In this document: positions 7,347 through 15,481 of the stretch, piece after piece
Layout: every line of letters begins with the position of its first letter
Position numbering within the stretch: position 1 is the stretch's first letter
Assembly: GCF_003666015.1 (NCBI RefSeq)
Contig: NZ_QPLT01000012.1
Coordinates: forward strand, 1 to 64,000
From: Halorubrum sp. Atlit-26R
Lineage (GTDB): Archaea > Halobacteriota > Halobacteria > Halobacteriales > Haloferacaceae
Length of the DNA stretch: 64,000 bases
Reading direction: 5' to 3'
Made by a program: the position numbers and the translations under genes
Notes under the pieces: model-generated
What the model was told of the DNA's origin: nothing
Database searches by the model: none
The model's input: only the letters and a program-made list of their open reading frames with translations

Positions 7347-9257
7347 CTACTCCGGCTGTCCGCCGTCGCCGACGGCGACGTTCGGCCCGGCACCGGCGGC
7401 GGGGTCGACGTCGTCGCGGGAGACGTCGAAGTCCCGGACGAGCGCGCCGAGCCGCTCCGCCTGCTCCGCGAGCGAGCCGGCCTCCGTCGTCGCCTCGTTC
7501 ATCGCGGTCAGCTGCTCGTCGGCGGCCTCGGCGACCGCGTCCGCCTCGTCGGCGGTCGACCCACTGATGTCCGCGACCTCCTCGGCCATCGAGACGGTCT
7601 CCTCCGTGCTGGCCGCCTGGTCGTCGGTCGCGCGGCTGATCTCGCGGATCCCCTCGCCCGCCTCCGCGGCGTTGTCCGACACCCGCGCGAACGCGTCCGC
7701 GGCGTCCTCGACGGCGTCGGCGCCGACGGCGATGTTCTCCTCGGCGCTCCGGACCGCCTCGACGGTCCCCTCGGTCTGCGACTGCGTGGCGCCGATCAGC
7801 TCCTCGATCTCCGTGGCCGCGTCCTGGGTCTCCTCGGCGAGCTGTTTCACCTCGTCGGCGACGACCGCGAAGCCGTCGCTCCCGCCGCCACCGCCGCCGC
7901 CGGCGCGGGCCGCCTCGATGTTCGCGTTCAGGGCGAGCAGGTTCGTCTGCTCGGCGATGTCGCCGATGAGGTCGACGATTTCCCCGATGTCCTCCATCCG
8001 CTCGTCGAGCTCCTGGACGGTCCCCGCCGCGGAGTCGAGCGCCTCGCGGGACTCCTCGACGCGCTCGATCGCGGCCTCGGCCGTCTCCTCGCCGTCGTCG
8101 GCGATGTCGGCGGTCTGCTCCGCGACCTCGACGACCGTCTGGGTCGAGGAGGCGACCTCCTCGATCGTCGCCGAGAGGTCGTTCATCTCGTCGGACACCT
8201 GCCGGAGCATCTCGCGCTGCTCGTCCGCCCCCTCGGCGATCTCCGTGACCGACTGGCTGACGGCCTCGCTCCGGTCGGCCGCGGTCTCGACGCCGTCGAC
8301 CGTGTTCGCGCTCGCGGTCGACACCTCCTGAGCGAACGACCGGACCTCGCCCATCGCCTCGTCGATGTCGTCCATCATGCCGTTGAACGCCTCGCCGATC
8401 TGGGCCATCGCCTCGCTCTCGCTCTCGGCGTCGAGCCGGACGGTCAGGTCCCCGTCGGCCGCCCGGTCCATCGCGGCGCTGTAGTCGTCAGCCTTCGTCT
8501 CGAGGTGGCTGTTCAGCCGCTCGACCTCCTCGCGGCGCTGTTCGACCTCCGCCTTGGCGGCCTCGACGTCCTGTATCTCCGACTGCTTCCGCTCGGCGAG
8601 TTCGAGCTGCTCGCGCGCCGCCTCGCGCGACTTCTCGATCGAGTACCAGTTGACCATCAGCGCGCCGGCGAGCGCGAGGACGAACACCGCGTGAATGCCG
8701 CCCCAGACGATCGGGTTCTCGATCGCCGCGGTGTGGTTGTAGACGAGGCTCGAGTCGATGAGGCTGAACGCGCCGTGGCCGATCGCCACGTACGCGACGC
8801 CGACGGCGAACGGGAGCCAGTCCTCGTACAGCGCGAGCACCCCGATGAACACGAAGAAGCTGAAGTGCGCCTCGATGTACCCGCCCGACAGCTTCACCAT
8901 CGCCATCGAGACGGTCATGAGGCTGAACGCCGTGAGCACCGTCCGCTGGCGGCGGCCGAGCCCCGACCAGTTCGCCAGCGCGGCGGTCGCGAGGATGACG
9001 GCGACGAACCCGCCGAGCATCCACGGCGGCGTCGCCGGGATCTGCGCGCCGGTGATCGACTCGGTCCCGCTGTACAGCCCCATCGCGATCAACAGCGGCA
9101 CCTGTACCACGGTCGCGATCAGGATGTTCCGGTGGCGCGGCGCCCACATCTCTTCCGGCATCGAAGTGCCGTCAGGGATGTACCGGATCACCTCTCGTAC
9201 GCTCCCGGTCAGCCCGCCCGATCCGCCCGAATCTATCCCGGTCGCAGTCTCTGCCAT
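7347..9257 (-). CDS. Methyl-accepting chemotaxis transducer (Htr-type)
   Basis: A 636-residue transducer. About six hydrophobic helices (residues 45-205) form a membrane sensor with no large periplasmic loop. A coiled segment, a HAMP-like region near 255-310 ([12 protein letters not shown]) and a long helical signalling domain follow. The hairpin tip carries [17 protein letters not shown] and [14 protein letters not shown], the contact site for CheW/CheA. Methylation-type Glu/Gln-rich helices flank it. Oddly, the tip holds a run of seven glycines, GGGGGGGSD, between ARA and GFAVV, about four residues more than usual. A TATA-like GTTTTAAAAA lies about 20-28 bases before ATG 9257. The sensed signal is unknown. 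Confidence 0.9.
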   Translation of the reverse strand: MAETATGIDSGGSGGLTGSVREVIRYIPDGTSMPEEMWAPRHRNILIATVVQVPLLIAMGLYSGTESITGAQIPATPPWMLGGFVAVILATAALANWSGLGRRQRTVLTAFSLMTVSMAMVKLSGGYIEAHFSFFVFIGVLALYEDWLPFAVGVAYVAIGHGAFSLIDSSLVYNHTAAIENPIVWGGIHAVFVLALAGALMVNWYSIEKSREAAREQLELAERKQSEIQDVEAAKAEVEQRREEVERLNSHLETKADDYSAAMDRAADGDLTVRLDAESESEAMAQIGEAFNGMMDDIDEAMGEVRSFAQEVSTASANTVDGVETAADRSEAVSQSVTEIAEGADEQREMLRQVSDEMNDLSATIEEVASSTQTVVEVAEQTADIADDGEETAEAAIERVEESREALDSAAGTVQELDERMEDIGEIVDLIGDIAEQTNLLALNANIEAARAGGGGGGGSDGFAVVADEVKQLAEETQDAATEIEELIGATQSQTEGTVEAVRSAEENIAVGADAVEDAADAFARVSDNAAEAGEGIREISRATDDQAASTEETVSMAEEVADISGSTADEADAVAEAADEQLTAMNEATTEAGSLAEQAERLGALVRDFDVSRDDVDPAAGAGPNVAVGDGGQPE

Positions 9258-9463
9258 ACCCGTGGGTTGTCGTATGTTTTAAAAACACATCGCCTCCAAC
9301 TATTATCCCTGATACCGTCGTTTAGCGCGCGCAGCGACGCTAAGAAACTGGAGCCATTCGCTGACGAGACTCCTCTTTCGGCCCATTTTGCTGGTAAATT
9401 GACGTAATCCGAACTGGTTCGGTCGATCGGCGGTCCCGATCGGCCGTCCCTCGACTCGGCTCG

Positions 9464-9508
9464 GCGGATCGAGCAGCTCGGCGGATCGAGCAGCTCGCCG
9501 GATCGAGT
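9464..9508. repeat. 17-bp tandem repeat upstream of nurA
   Basis: The unit GCGGATCGAGCAGCTCG occurs twice perfectly, head to tail, followed by a diverged partial third copy (CCGGATCGAGTCG). The repeat lies 75-120 bp before the nurA start. It could be an operator or replication slippage. Confidence 0.7.
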
Positions 9509-9551
9509 CGTCACCGGACCGCGGCGATGCCCTTGACGGCGCGGCCGACGA

Positions 9552-9560
9552 CTTTTATAT
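9552..9560 (+). promoter_or_regulatory. TATA box of nurA
   Basis: CTTTTATAT ends about 23 bases before the GTG at 9583, with its centre about 27 bases upstream. This predicts a leaderless transcript and supports the GTG as the start. Confidence 0.55.
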
Positions 9561-9582
9561 CCGTCCGGACCGCCGTACGGTC

Positions 9583-10878
9583 GTGACGCTCGATCCGATC
9601 CACGTCGAGAACATCGCCCAGCTCGCGTACGGCATCGGCGGCGACGTGGACGCGACGGACCACGACGACCTCGCCGAGCGCGTGTGGCGCGAGTGGCTCC
9701 CCGAACTGCGCCGCGACGGGCGGGTCGTGATCGCGGCGCTCGGCGACCACGAGCGCCGCCGGGCCGCCATCGACGACGTGGCGCTCGCCGAGCGCCCGTT
9801 CGAGACGGTCCACGGCCTCGACTCGGGGACGATCAACCCGACGACATTTAAAAACGGCCTCGTCGTCGACGTCGCGCACGCGGCGATGGCGAGCTCCCCG
9901 ACGGATCTCGACCTCCACCGCGACCGCACCATCGTCGCCACCGTCCACGCCGGCGACTCGACCGCCGGCTTCGACAGCGAGTGGACCCGCCGCGACGAGG
10001 GGCACACCAAACAGCGCGTCCTCCACGTCCCGCGGGTGAACCGCTACGCCGAGCGGGTCGTCCACGCGCTCGCCTTATACCTCGCCGAGGGGACTCACGC
10101 GCTCGACCGCGCCGACGAGGTCGACGAGCTGCTCGTCCTCGACGGCCCCATCTACCCGAAGGAGCTGTTCACCTGGGCCGACCGCGACCCCGAGCTCGGC
10201 GCGCTCGCCCGCGAGGCGAAGCCCCGCGCGGTGATCGAGAAGTACGTCCGCCTCGTCGAGCGGTTCGCCGAGCGCGGCGTGCCGCTGGCCGGCTTCGTCA
10301 AGAACCCCGCGAGCGGCGCCGCGGTCCGGGCGCTCTCGCGCGCCGGCGTCGAGTCGCCGTGGCCCGACGACACGGCGCTTTTCACGCGGCTGCTGGAGCG
10401 GCGGGAGCAGGGTGACGGCGCCGAACCCGTCGGAACGGACGGTGACGACCCCGCGGCCGCCCGCGGCGCTCGCCTCGACGACGACCTCACGTTCACCACC
10501 TGGTTCCGCAGCCGCGGCGGCGCGGACGCGCCGATGGCCGCCGACGGCGACGCGCTCGGCGTCGAGCGCGAGCTCGACCCCGAGCTGTACGAGCCCACGT
10601 TCATGGTCGTCTACGACCCCCGGACCGACGTGACGTACAAGCTGGAGGCGCCGTACGCGTTCACCCGCGACGCGGCGACCCGCGAGCGGCTCACCCGGCA
10701 GGTGGTCGCCGAGGTGGCGGCGACGCGCGGCCCGCCGGAGCCGGTCTCGAAGGCGGACGAGCTGGCGCGGATCTCCGCGACCGAGAAGGCCGCGCTCCGC
10801 CGGAAGTTCGAGGAGCGGCTCGGCAGCGACCAGCAGGCCACCTACGACGACCTGCGGTGGGGGAAAGAGACGTACTGA
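9583..10878 (+). CDS. nurA: NurA-domain DNA repair nuclease
   Basis: A 431-residue protein of the archaeal NurA family, a 5'-to-3' nuclease that works with the HerA helicase in end resection during double-strand break repair. The catalytic-type Asp80 lies in VHGLDSGT. The conserved GPIYPKELF region and the C-terminal YEPTFMVVYDPRTDVTYKLE segment match the family's RNase H-like fold. An acidic insertion (about 280-305) is a haloarchaeal feature. Start GTG 9583 is fixed by the TATA box. herA is not in this window. Structured-repeat copy A begins 15 bp after the stop codon in the same direction. Confidence 0.85.
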   Translation: MTLDPIHVENIAQLAYGIGGDVDATDHDDLAERVWREWLPELRRDGRVVIAALGDHERRRAAIDDVALAERPFETVHGLDSGTINPTTFKNGLVVDVAHAAMASSPTDLDLHRDRTIVATVHAGDSTAGFDSEWTRRDEGHTKQRVLHVPRVNRYAERVVHALALYLAEGTHALDRADEVDELLVLDGPIYPKELFTWADRDPELGALAREAKPRAVIEKYVRLVERFAERGVPLAGFVKNPASGAAVRALSRAGVESPWPDDTALFTRLLERREQGDGAEPVGTDGDDPAAARGARLDDDLTFTTWFRSRGGADAPMAADGDALGVERELDPELYEPTFMVVYDPRTDVTYKLEAPYAFTRDAATRERLTRQVVAEVAATRGPPEPVSKADELARISATEKAALRRKFEERLGSDQQATYDDLRWGKETY

Positions 10879-10893
10879 ACTACCGCCGACTGC

Positions 10894-11110
10894 TTATAAA
10901 TGGCTGACTGCGGAATGGCAGAGAGCACCGCTATATCCCTATCTGCTCGCTTATAAATTGCTGATTCTGGATCGGCGGGGAACACCGCCAAAGCCCCAGC
11001 TGCTCATTTATAAATAGCCGCCAACGGATCGACAGAAAACACCGCCAAAGCCCCAGCTGCTCATTTATAAATAGCCGCCAACGGATCGACAGAAAACACC
11101 GCCAAAGCCC
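10894..11110 (+). repeat. 57-bp tandem TTATAAAT repeats leading structured element A
   Basis: TTATAAAT recurs at 10894, 10951, 11008 and 11065, an exact 57-bp period. The last units are nearly identical, and all but the first end in CCAAAGCCCCAGC. The final unit runs straight into the P1 helix of element A. Every unit has the spacing of a promoter plus transcript start, so these may be repeated promoters. They are direct head-to-tail repeats without variable spacers, so this is not a CRISPR. Confidence 0.85.
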
Positions 11111-11355
11111 CAGCCGCGAGGGCGGCGCACACTCGCTGCGCTCCTCGTTCGTTCGCTTCGCTCACTCACTGCGGTGCTTGCGTCGTCTGCGCCGCCCTCG
11201 CGGCTGCCCCTTTGAGTCCCACCCCGCACCGCACAGCACCTCACACCCCCCCAGCCTCGCGGCTCCCTCCGCTTCGCTCCGGTCGCCGCGTCCCTCGCGC
11301 GTGCTCCTCGCGGCCTCCGCTTCGCTCCGGCCGCTCGCAGGCACGCGCCACCGCA
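11103..11355 (+). ncRNA. Structured repeat element, copy A (candidate noncoding RNA)
   Basis: Three nested or successive helices can be drawn. P1 is a perfect 19-bp stem, 11111-11129 with 11188-11206, extended by CAAAG/CTTTG (11103-11107 with 11210-11214). P2 is CGCGGC/GCCGCG (11258-11263 with 11285-11290). P3 is GCGCGTGC/GCACGCGC (11297-11304 with 11341-11348) enclosing GCGGCC/GGCCGC. Conserved single-stranded boxes are CCCCTTTGAGTCCC at 11207-11220 and CCCAGCCTCG before P2. The helix arms covary with the other copies. Transcription and strand are inferred, not shown. Confidence 0.6.
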
Positions 11356-11397
11356 AAAATTCGGTCCCGATTCTCGGCAGAAACGTCGCGGCCGCCC

Positions 11398-12132
11398 TCA
11401 GAGCGTCTCCGCCAACAGCAACGCGTACGTGATCGCGTTGTAGATGCCGTGGACCAGTCCCGGGACTACCACGTTGTCCGTCCACTCGTAGAGCGCGCCG
11501 AGGACCGAGCCGAGGACGACCACGACGCCGACGTACGCCCACTGCTCGACCGGCGTTCCGGAGACCGAGGGGAGGTGGATCAGCCCGAACGCGAGGCTCG
11601 CGATGAGGATCGCGGGGACGGCGTCGAACGCGCGCCGGACGCCGCCCTGAACCACGCCCCGGAACAGCAGCTCCTCGACCGGGCCGACCACCGCGAGCGA
11701 CACCGCGATCATCGCGAGGTAGTAGACCACCGGGTCGCCCGCGGGGACGACGGCCTGGTTCTGCCCGGTCGTGAGGCCGACCTGGCTGAGCGCGAACAGC
11801 GCCCCGTACTGGAACGCGAAGAGGCCGGTCCCGCCGCCGACGATGATCGCGGCCTCGCGGGCGTCCGGCCGGGCGACGCGGGCGATCTCCCAGTCGTCGG
11901 TGACCGCGAGGTAGCCGACGGCCCCGAGCGCCAGCGCCCCGAACTGGAGCAGTGTCTGAAGCACCTGGTAGCCGGTCGACCCCTCCGAAACCAGCCCGAC
12001 GGAGGCGGCGAGCGTGGCCGCGGGCACGGTGATCGCGTTCGCGACGAGGAACGCGAACACGACCGCGAACAGCGCGCTCGCGAGGCGGAACACCCGGTCC
12101 CCGACAGCGGCCGCGATGGGGTCGTCGCTCAT
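11398..12132 (-). CDS. CPBP-family intramembrane metalloprotease
   Basis: A 244-residue membrane protein with about eight helices. The CPBP/Abi signature is complete: Glu153-Glu154 in VEELLFRG, His186 in GLIHLP, and His228 with Asn232 in LVHGIYN. These residues bind zinc within the membrane. Relatives include Rce1 CAAX proteases and bacteriocin self-immunity proteins; the substrate here is unknown. ATG 12132 is preferred over the GTG at 12144. It ends only about 40 bp beyond structured element A, which approaches it head-on. Confidence 0.88.
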   Translation of the reverse strand: MSDDPIAAAVGDRVFRLASALFAVVFAFLVANAITVPAATLAASVGLVSEGSTGYQVLQTLLQFGALALGAVGYLAVTDDWEIARVARPDAREAAIIVGGGTGLFAFQYGALFALSQVGLTTGQNQAVVPAGDPVVYYLAMIAVSLAVVGPVEELLFRGVVQGGVRRAFDAVPAILIASLAFGLIHLPSVSGTPVEQWAYVGVVVVLGSVLGALYEWTDNVVVPGLVHGIYNAITYALLLAETL

Positions 12133-12212
12133 TGTCGAGGGCACGGCTTGCGGGGCTTTAGGCGCACCGGAAGGGATCGGCGGCGTCGACTCCGACCCGG
12201 CGGCCCGGGGCT

Positions 12213-13499
12213 TCAGTCGATCCGCAGTTCGCGCTTCTCGTCGACCGCCTCGGCCTCAGCGAAGTCGCCGCCGCCGAGCAGCCCGCGGGCCGCCTTCTTC
12301 CCCCACTCGACCGCGGGCTGCGTGAACGTCGAGACGCTCGCCAGCTCGCCGTAGAGGACGCAGGCGGCCTCCATCCCGAAGAGCAGCTCGCCGAGCGCCC
12401 GCTCGTCGACGCGGTCGATCTCGACGCGCACGTTCGGCACCCCCGCGGCCGCGAGGCTCGCCTCGGTCGCCTCGAACTCGGCGTCGAGCAGCCCGCCGAG
12501 CGACGACCTGCCGAGGTACGCGAGCCCGTCGAGGTCAGTCTCCGGGATCGCCACCTCTGTGCGCTCGGTCGGGCGCAGGAGCGTCACCAGCTTGTCCGGC
12601 GGCCCGGCGCGGTACAACTGGAGCTGGGAGTGCTGGTCGGTCGCGCCCAGCGCGCGCGCCGGCGTCTGCCCGAGCCCGTCCTTCCCGAGGCTCTCGGCCC
12701 ACAGCTGGGCGAACCACTCCGCGAACGTCTCCAGCGACTCCGCGTACGGCATCACGGCGTTGGTGAGCGCGCCGCGCTCCGCGAGCGCGTACGTCGCCGC
12801 GCCGTAGGCGTACGCGGGCGACTCGTACAGCGACCCCGAGAGCGATTCTATCCCGTCGCGGCCGCCCGCGAGGACGGCCTCGACGTCGTGGCCTTGGAGC
12901 GCGGCGACCGCGAGTCCGACGGTCGACAGCGCGGAGAACCGCCCGGGAACCCCGTCCGGGACCGGCAGCGAGGGCAGATCGTGGCGGTCGGCCAGCTGGC
13001 GGAGGTTCCCCTCCTCGCCCGTCGTGACGAGCGTGCGCTCGGTCCAGTCGACGCCCCCGTCGGCCATCGCCTCGCGCACGACGAGGAAGTTCGCGAGCGT
13101 CTCGGCGGTCGTCCCCGACTTCGAGACGACGTTGACGACGGTGTCGTCGAGCGGGAGGTCGGCGAGCAGCGCCCGCGTGTCGTCGGGGTCGACGTTGTCG
13201 AGGACGTACGCGTCCACGTCGCTCGACAGGGCGTTCGACAGCGTCGCCGCGCCGAGCGCGCTCCCGCCGATGCCGACCGTCAGCACCGCCTCGGGGCGGT
13301 CGAACCCGTCGACCGCGGCGTAGATCGCGTCCGGGTCGGCGGCCTTCGGCAGGTTCAGGGCGGCGTAGCCGAACTCGTCGTCGGCCATTCCCGCCGAGAT
13401 CCGCTCGTGTGCGACCGCGACGCGGTCGTCGAGTCTGTCCAGCGTTGCCGTCGTGAGCCCGGGGGTCGTCTCCAAGGCGTTTCCGAGGTCCACTCGCAT
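12213..13499 (-). CDS. pgi: Glucose-6-phosphate isomerase
   Basis: A 428-residue enzyme interconverting glucose 6-phosphate and fructose 6-phosphate. It belongs to the PGI/PHI superfamily (not the cupin type found in some archaea). Phosphate-binding SIS motifs are seen in LTVGIGGSALGA near residue 75 and VVSKSGTTAETL near 125. The active-site segment GATDQHSQLQLY near 290 includes the conserved Gln/His region. It is shorter than the E. coli enzyme (about 550) and matches the compact archaeal/Gram-positive form. It serves gluconeogenesis and, with gnd at 55424, hexose oxidation. Neighbours on both sides are separately organised. Confidence 0.93.
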   Translation of the reverse strand: MRVDLGNALETTPGLTTATLDRLDDRVAVAHERISAGMADDEFGYAALNLPKAADPDAIYAAVDGFDRPEAVLTVGIGGSALGAATLSNALSSDVDAYVLDNVDPDDTRALLADLPLDDTVVNVVSKSGTTAETLANFLVVREAMADGGVDWTERTLVTTGEEGNLRQLADRHDLPSLPVPDGVPGRFSALSTVGLAVAALQGHDVEAVLAGGRDGIESLSGSLYESPAYAYGAATYALAERGALTNAVMPYAESLETFAEWFAQLWAESLGKDGLGQTPARALGATDQHSQLQLYRAGPPDKLVTLLRPTERTEVAIPETDLDGLAYLGRSSLGGLLDAEFEATEASLAAAGVPNVRVEIDRVDERALGELLFGMEAACVLYGELASVSTFTQPAVEWGKKAARGLLGGGDFAEAEAVDEKRELRID

Positions 13500-13589
13500 A
13501 CTACCCTCACCGCGCGAGAGCGACTTAAAAACCGCCGGCGGACCGCCGTCGCGCCGGCGCCGACCGGAGCGACGGGCGAGAGCCGCCGG

Positions 13590-14693
13590 TCAGTCGGCCG
13601 CCGCGACCGGCTCCTCGCCGTCGTCGAGCGCGGGGCGACCGAACCACCGGTCGAACGAGAGCGGGCCGGCGCCGAGCGTGAAGACGGCGGAGGCGAGGCC
13701 GAACAGCGCCACGTGGGCGAGGACCGGGTCGTCCGGGAGCCCGAACAGCGTCGTCGTGAACAGCACGAACGAGAGCGCGGCCGCGCCGCGGGTGAAGAAC
13801 CCCGCGATCAGCGCGAGCCCCACGGCGACCTCGGTCACGCCGGCGCCGACGACCCACAGCCCCGGGTCGACGGGGACGACCGACGTGAGGTCGTACTTCT
13901 CGACGACGAGCAGCGCGCTGCCGGGGTCGGCGAGCTTCTGGATCAGCCCGAGGTAGACGAACGAGACGCCCATTCCGACCCGGAGCACCGTCGGAACATA
14001 GCGCCGCAGCGGGGTGGTCGCCTCGTCGAGGAACGACTTCAGGTGGTGGACGGGGTCGATCCGGCCGTAGTACGACCCCGGCGTGCTCGCCACCGCCAGC
14101 AGCATGTCGTCGGCGCTCGGCCGACCGCCGCCGAGTATCAGCAGCGCGAGGAACACCGGGACGTACTCCACCGCGAGGACGACGAGGGGGTCGCCGGCGA
14201 CGAGCACCCACGCGTACGTCAGCAGGCCGGCCGCGGCGGTGATCCGCGTCGCGAGCCCGAAGAGGGTGAAGAAGCCGAGCCCGATGAAGAGCACGCGGAG
14301 CAGCGGGCTCGCGCCGACGTCGAACGAGAGGGTCGGCGCGAACAGGTACCCCTGGAAGCCGGCGCCGACGAGGGGGAGTCCGACGGCGAGCCGCAGCATC
14401 CACGGGACGAGGTCGCCGTAGCCGGCGAGCTTCTCGCGGAGGACGACGACGTCGACGACGGTCGGACGCACCCAGAGATACGCGGCGATTCCGGCCGCTG
14501 CGAGGAGCCCGGACCCCGCGAACAGCGCCGCGTTGAACGGGTCGGAGAGCACCTCGGCGACGAACGCGACCGCGTCGAGGGGATCGCCCGAGTCCTCGGT
14601 GACGTAGTCGACGTGGGCCGCGACCGGCCGCGCGGCGAGCGTCGCGAGCAGCGCGAGCGCGGCGACGGCGACCGATCGGTGGCGAACGGACAT
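13590..14693 (-). CDS. DoxX-like multi-spanning membrane protein
   Basis: A 367-residue protein with an N-terminal signal-like segment (ALALLATLAARPVAAH) and about ten hydrophobic segments arranged as two DoxX/SURF4-like four-helix units. The second unit contains LRVGMGVSFVYLGLIQKL and EVAVGLALIAGFFTRGAAAL, typical of DoxX proteins. A soluble linker (about 220-255) separates them. DoxX proteins are linked to redox functions and thiosulfate:quinone metabolism, but the role here is unknown. The ATG at 14693 puts the signal segment at the N-terminus. Confidence 0.75.
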   Translation of the reverse strand: MSVRHRSVAVAALALLATLAARPVAAHVDYVTEDSGDPLDAVAFVAEVLSDPFNAALFAGSGLLAAAGIAAYLWVRPTVVDVVVLREKLAGYGDLVPWMLRLAVGLPLVGAGFQGYLFAPTLSFDVGASPLLRVLFIGLGFFTLFGLATRITAAAGLLTYAWVLVAGDPLVVLAVEYVPVFLALLILGGGRPSADDMLLAVASTPGSYYGRIDPVHHLKSFLDEATTPLRRYVPTVLRVGMGVSFVYLGLIQKLADPGSALLVVEKYDLTSVVPVDPGLWVVGAGVTEVAVGLALIAGFFTRGAAALSFVLFTTTLFGLPDDPVLAHVALFGLASAVFTLGAGPLSFDRWFGRPALDDGEEPVAAAD

Positions 14694-14811
14694 ACCTCGC
14701 TTACGCGCCGAACGCACCTAACGGTATTTCTTCACGAACGTTCGAATCGGACCCTGTGGGGCGGGTTTGCGCCGCTTCGGGTCGCTCGATACCACCGTCG
14801 GGAGCCGTCGC

Positions 14812-15372
14812 CTACGGCGCCCGCGAGACGAGCGCGAAGGTCTCGGTCCGCGTCTCGGCGCGCTCGACGTCGAACCCGGCCTCGGCGAGCGCGTCGCGCG
14901 CGTCGCTCACCGAAAAGCGCTCGTCGACAGGCGGGCCGTGCTCGCCGTCGCCGTCGGCCGACCAGTCGAAGACGACGAACCGCCCGTCCGAGCGGAGGAC
15001 GCGGGCGACCTCCTCGATCGCTTCCGGGCTGCCGAACTCGTGGTACGTCATCGTCGAGAACGCGCCGTCGAGCTCGCCGTCCGCGAACGGGAGGTCCGAC
15101 ACGTCGCTCGCGACGAGGTCGACGTTGTCGGGGACGCCCTTCTCGCGGTAGTACTCGTGCATCTCGGACTGGACGTCGACGCCGTAGACGGTCTCGGCGT
15201 GCTCGGCGACGTCGTCGGTGTAGAAGCCGGTGCCGCTTCCCAGGTCCGCGAGGACGCCGAACGCGTCCGCCGCGAACGGACCGATCAGCTCCTCGGCGGA
15301 CACCCAGCGATACCGCACCGCCGGTCGCTCCAAGCGGTCAGCGCCCTCGGCGTCGAACGTGTGGAATCCCAT
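14812..15372 (-). CDS. Class I SAM-dependent methyltransferase
   Basis: A 186-residue methyltransferase of the Methyltransf_11 type. Motif I is VLADLGSGTGFYTDDVAEH, motif II-like YGVDVQSEM, motif III DVSDLPFADGELDGAF, and motif IV STMTYHEFGSPEAIEEVARVLRSDGRFVVFDW. The substrate is unknown. MGFHTFDAEG at 15372 is chosen as start because the upstream codons encode an arginine-rich, non-acidic stretch. It is transcribed away from the aminotransferase gene only 110 bp upstream on the same strand, so cotranscription is possible. Confidence 0.87.
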   Translation of the reverse strand: MGFHTFDAEGADRLERPAVRYRWVSAEELIGPFAADAFGVLADLGSGTGFYTDDVAEHAETVYGVDVQSEMHEYYREKGVPDNVDLVASDVSDLPFADGELDGAFSTMTYHEFGSPEAIEEVARVLRSDGRFVVFDWSADGDGEHGPPVDERFSVSDARDALAEAGFDVERAETRTETFALVSRAP

Positions 15373-15481
15373 GCCCGGTCTTGCGCGCGGAGTGACAAAA
15401 CGCGTCCGATCGCGCGGCACGGGCGTCCCTCGCGACGGCGGTCGCGCTGCCACGGGCCGCCGCGTCTCGCTCCGCCCCGCC

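Larger units (their letters stand above)
9258..9582. other. Divergent promoter region between transducer and nurA
   Basis: A 325-bp gap with no convincing gene. It holds TATA-like elements for the flanking divergent genes and an exact 17-bp tandem duplication at 9464-9480 and 9481-9497 with a partial third unit. The middle (9290-9420) is less GC-rich than its surroundings and shows nothing I can name. Confidence 0.6.

Noticed and set aside
9511-10065. Minus-strand frame over the start of nurA
   Set aside because: The plus-strand NurA frame has family motifs, a TATA box and GTG start; the antisense frame has none.
10894-11110. CRISPR array
   Set aside because: The 57-bp units repeat including the parts between the conserved motifs. 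There are no unique spacers and no cas genes.
11178-11432. Protein-like frames with a recurring CPFESRPAP motif in all five structured elements
   Set aside because: The shared peptide only reflects the conserved nucleotide box CCCCTTTGAGTCCC. Changes elsewhere preserve base pairing rather than codons, the frames shift between copies, and the composition is basic and Pro/Ser-rich, unlike haloarchaeal proteins.
12630-15395. A 921-residue frame running antisense to pgi and the DoxX-like gene
   Set aside because: It overlaps well-supported genes on the other strand and is low-complexity Arg/Glu/Val-rich sequence typical of antisense frames in GC-rich DNA.
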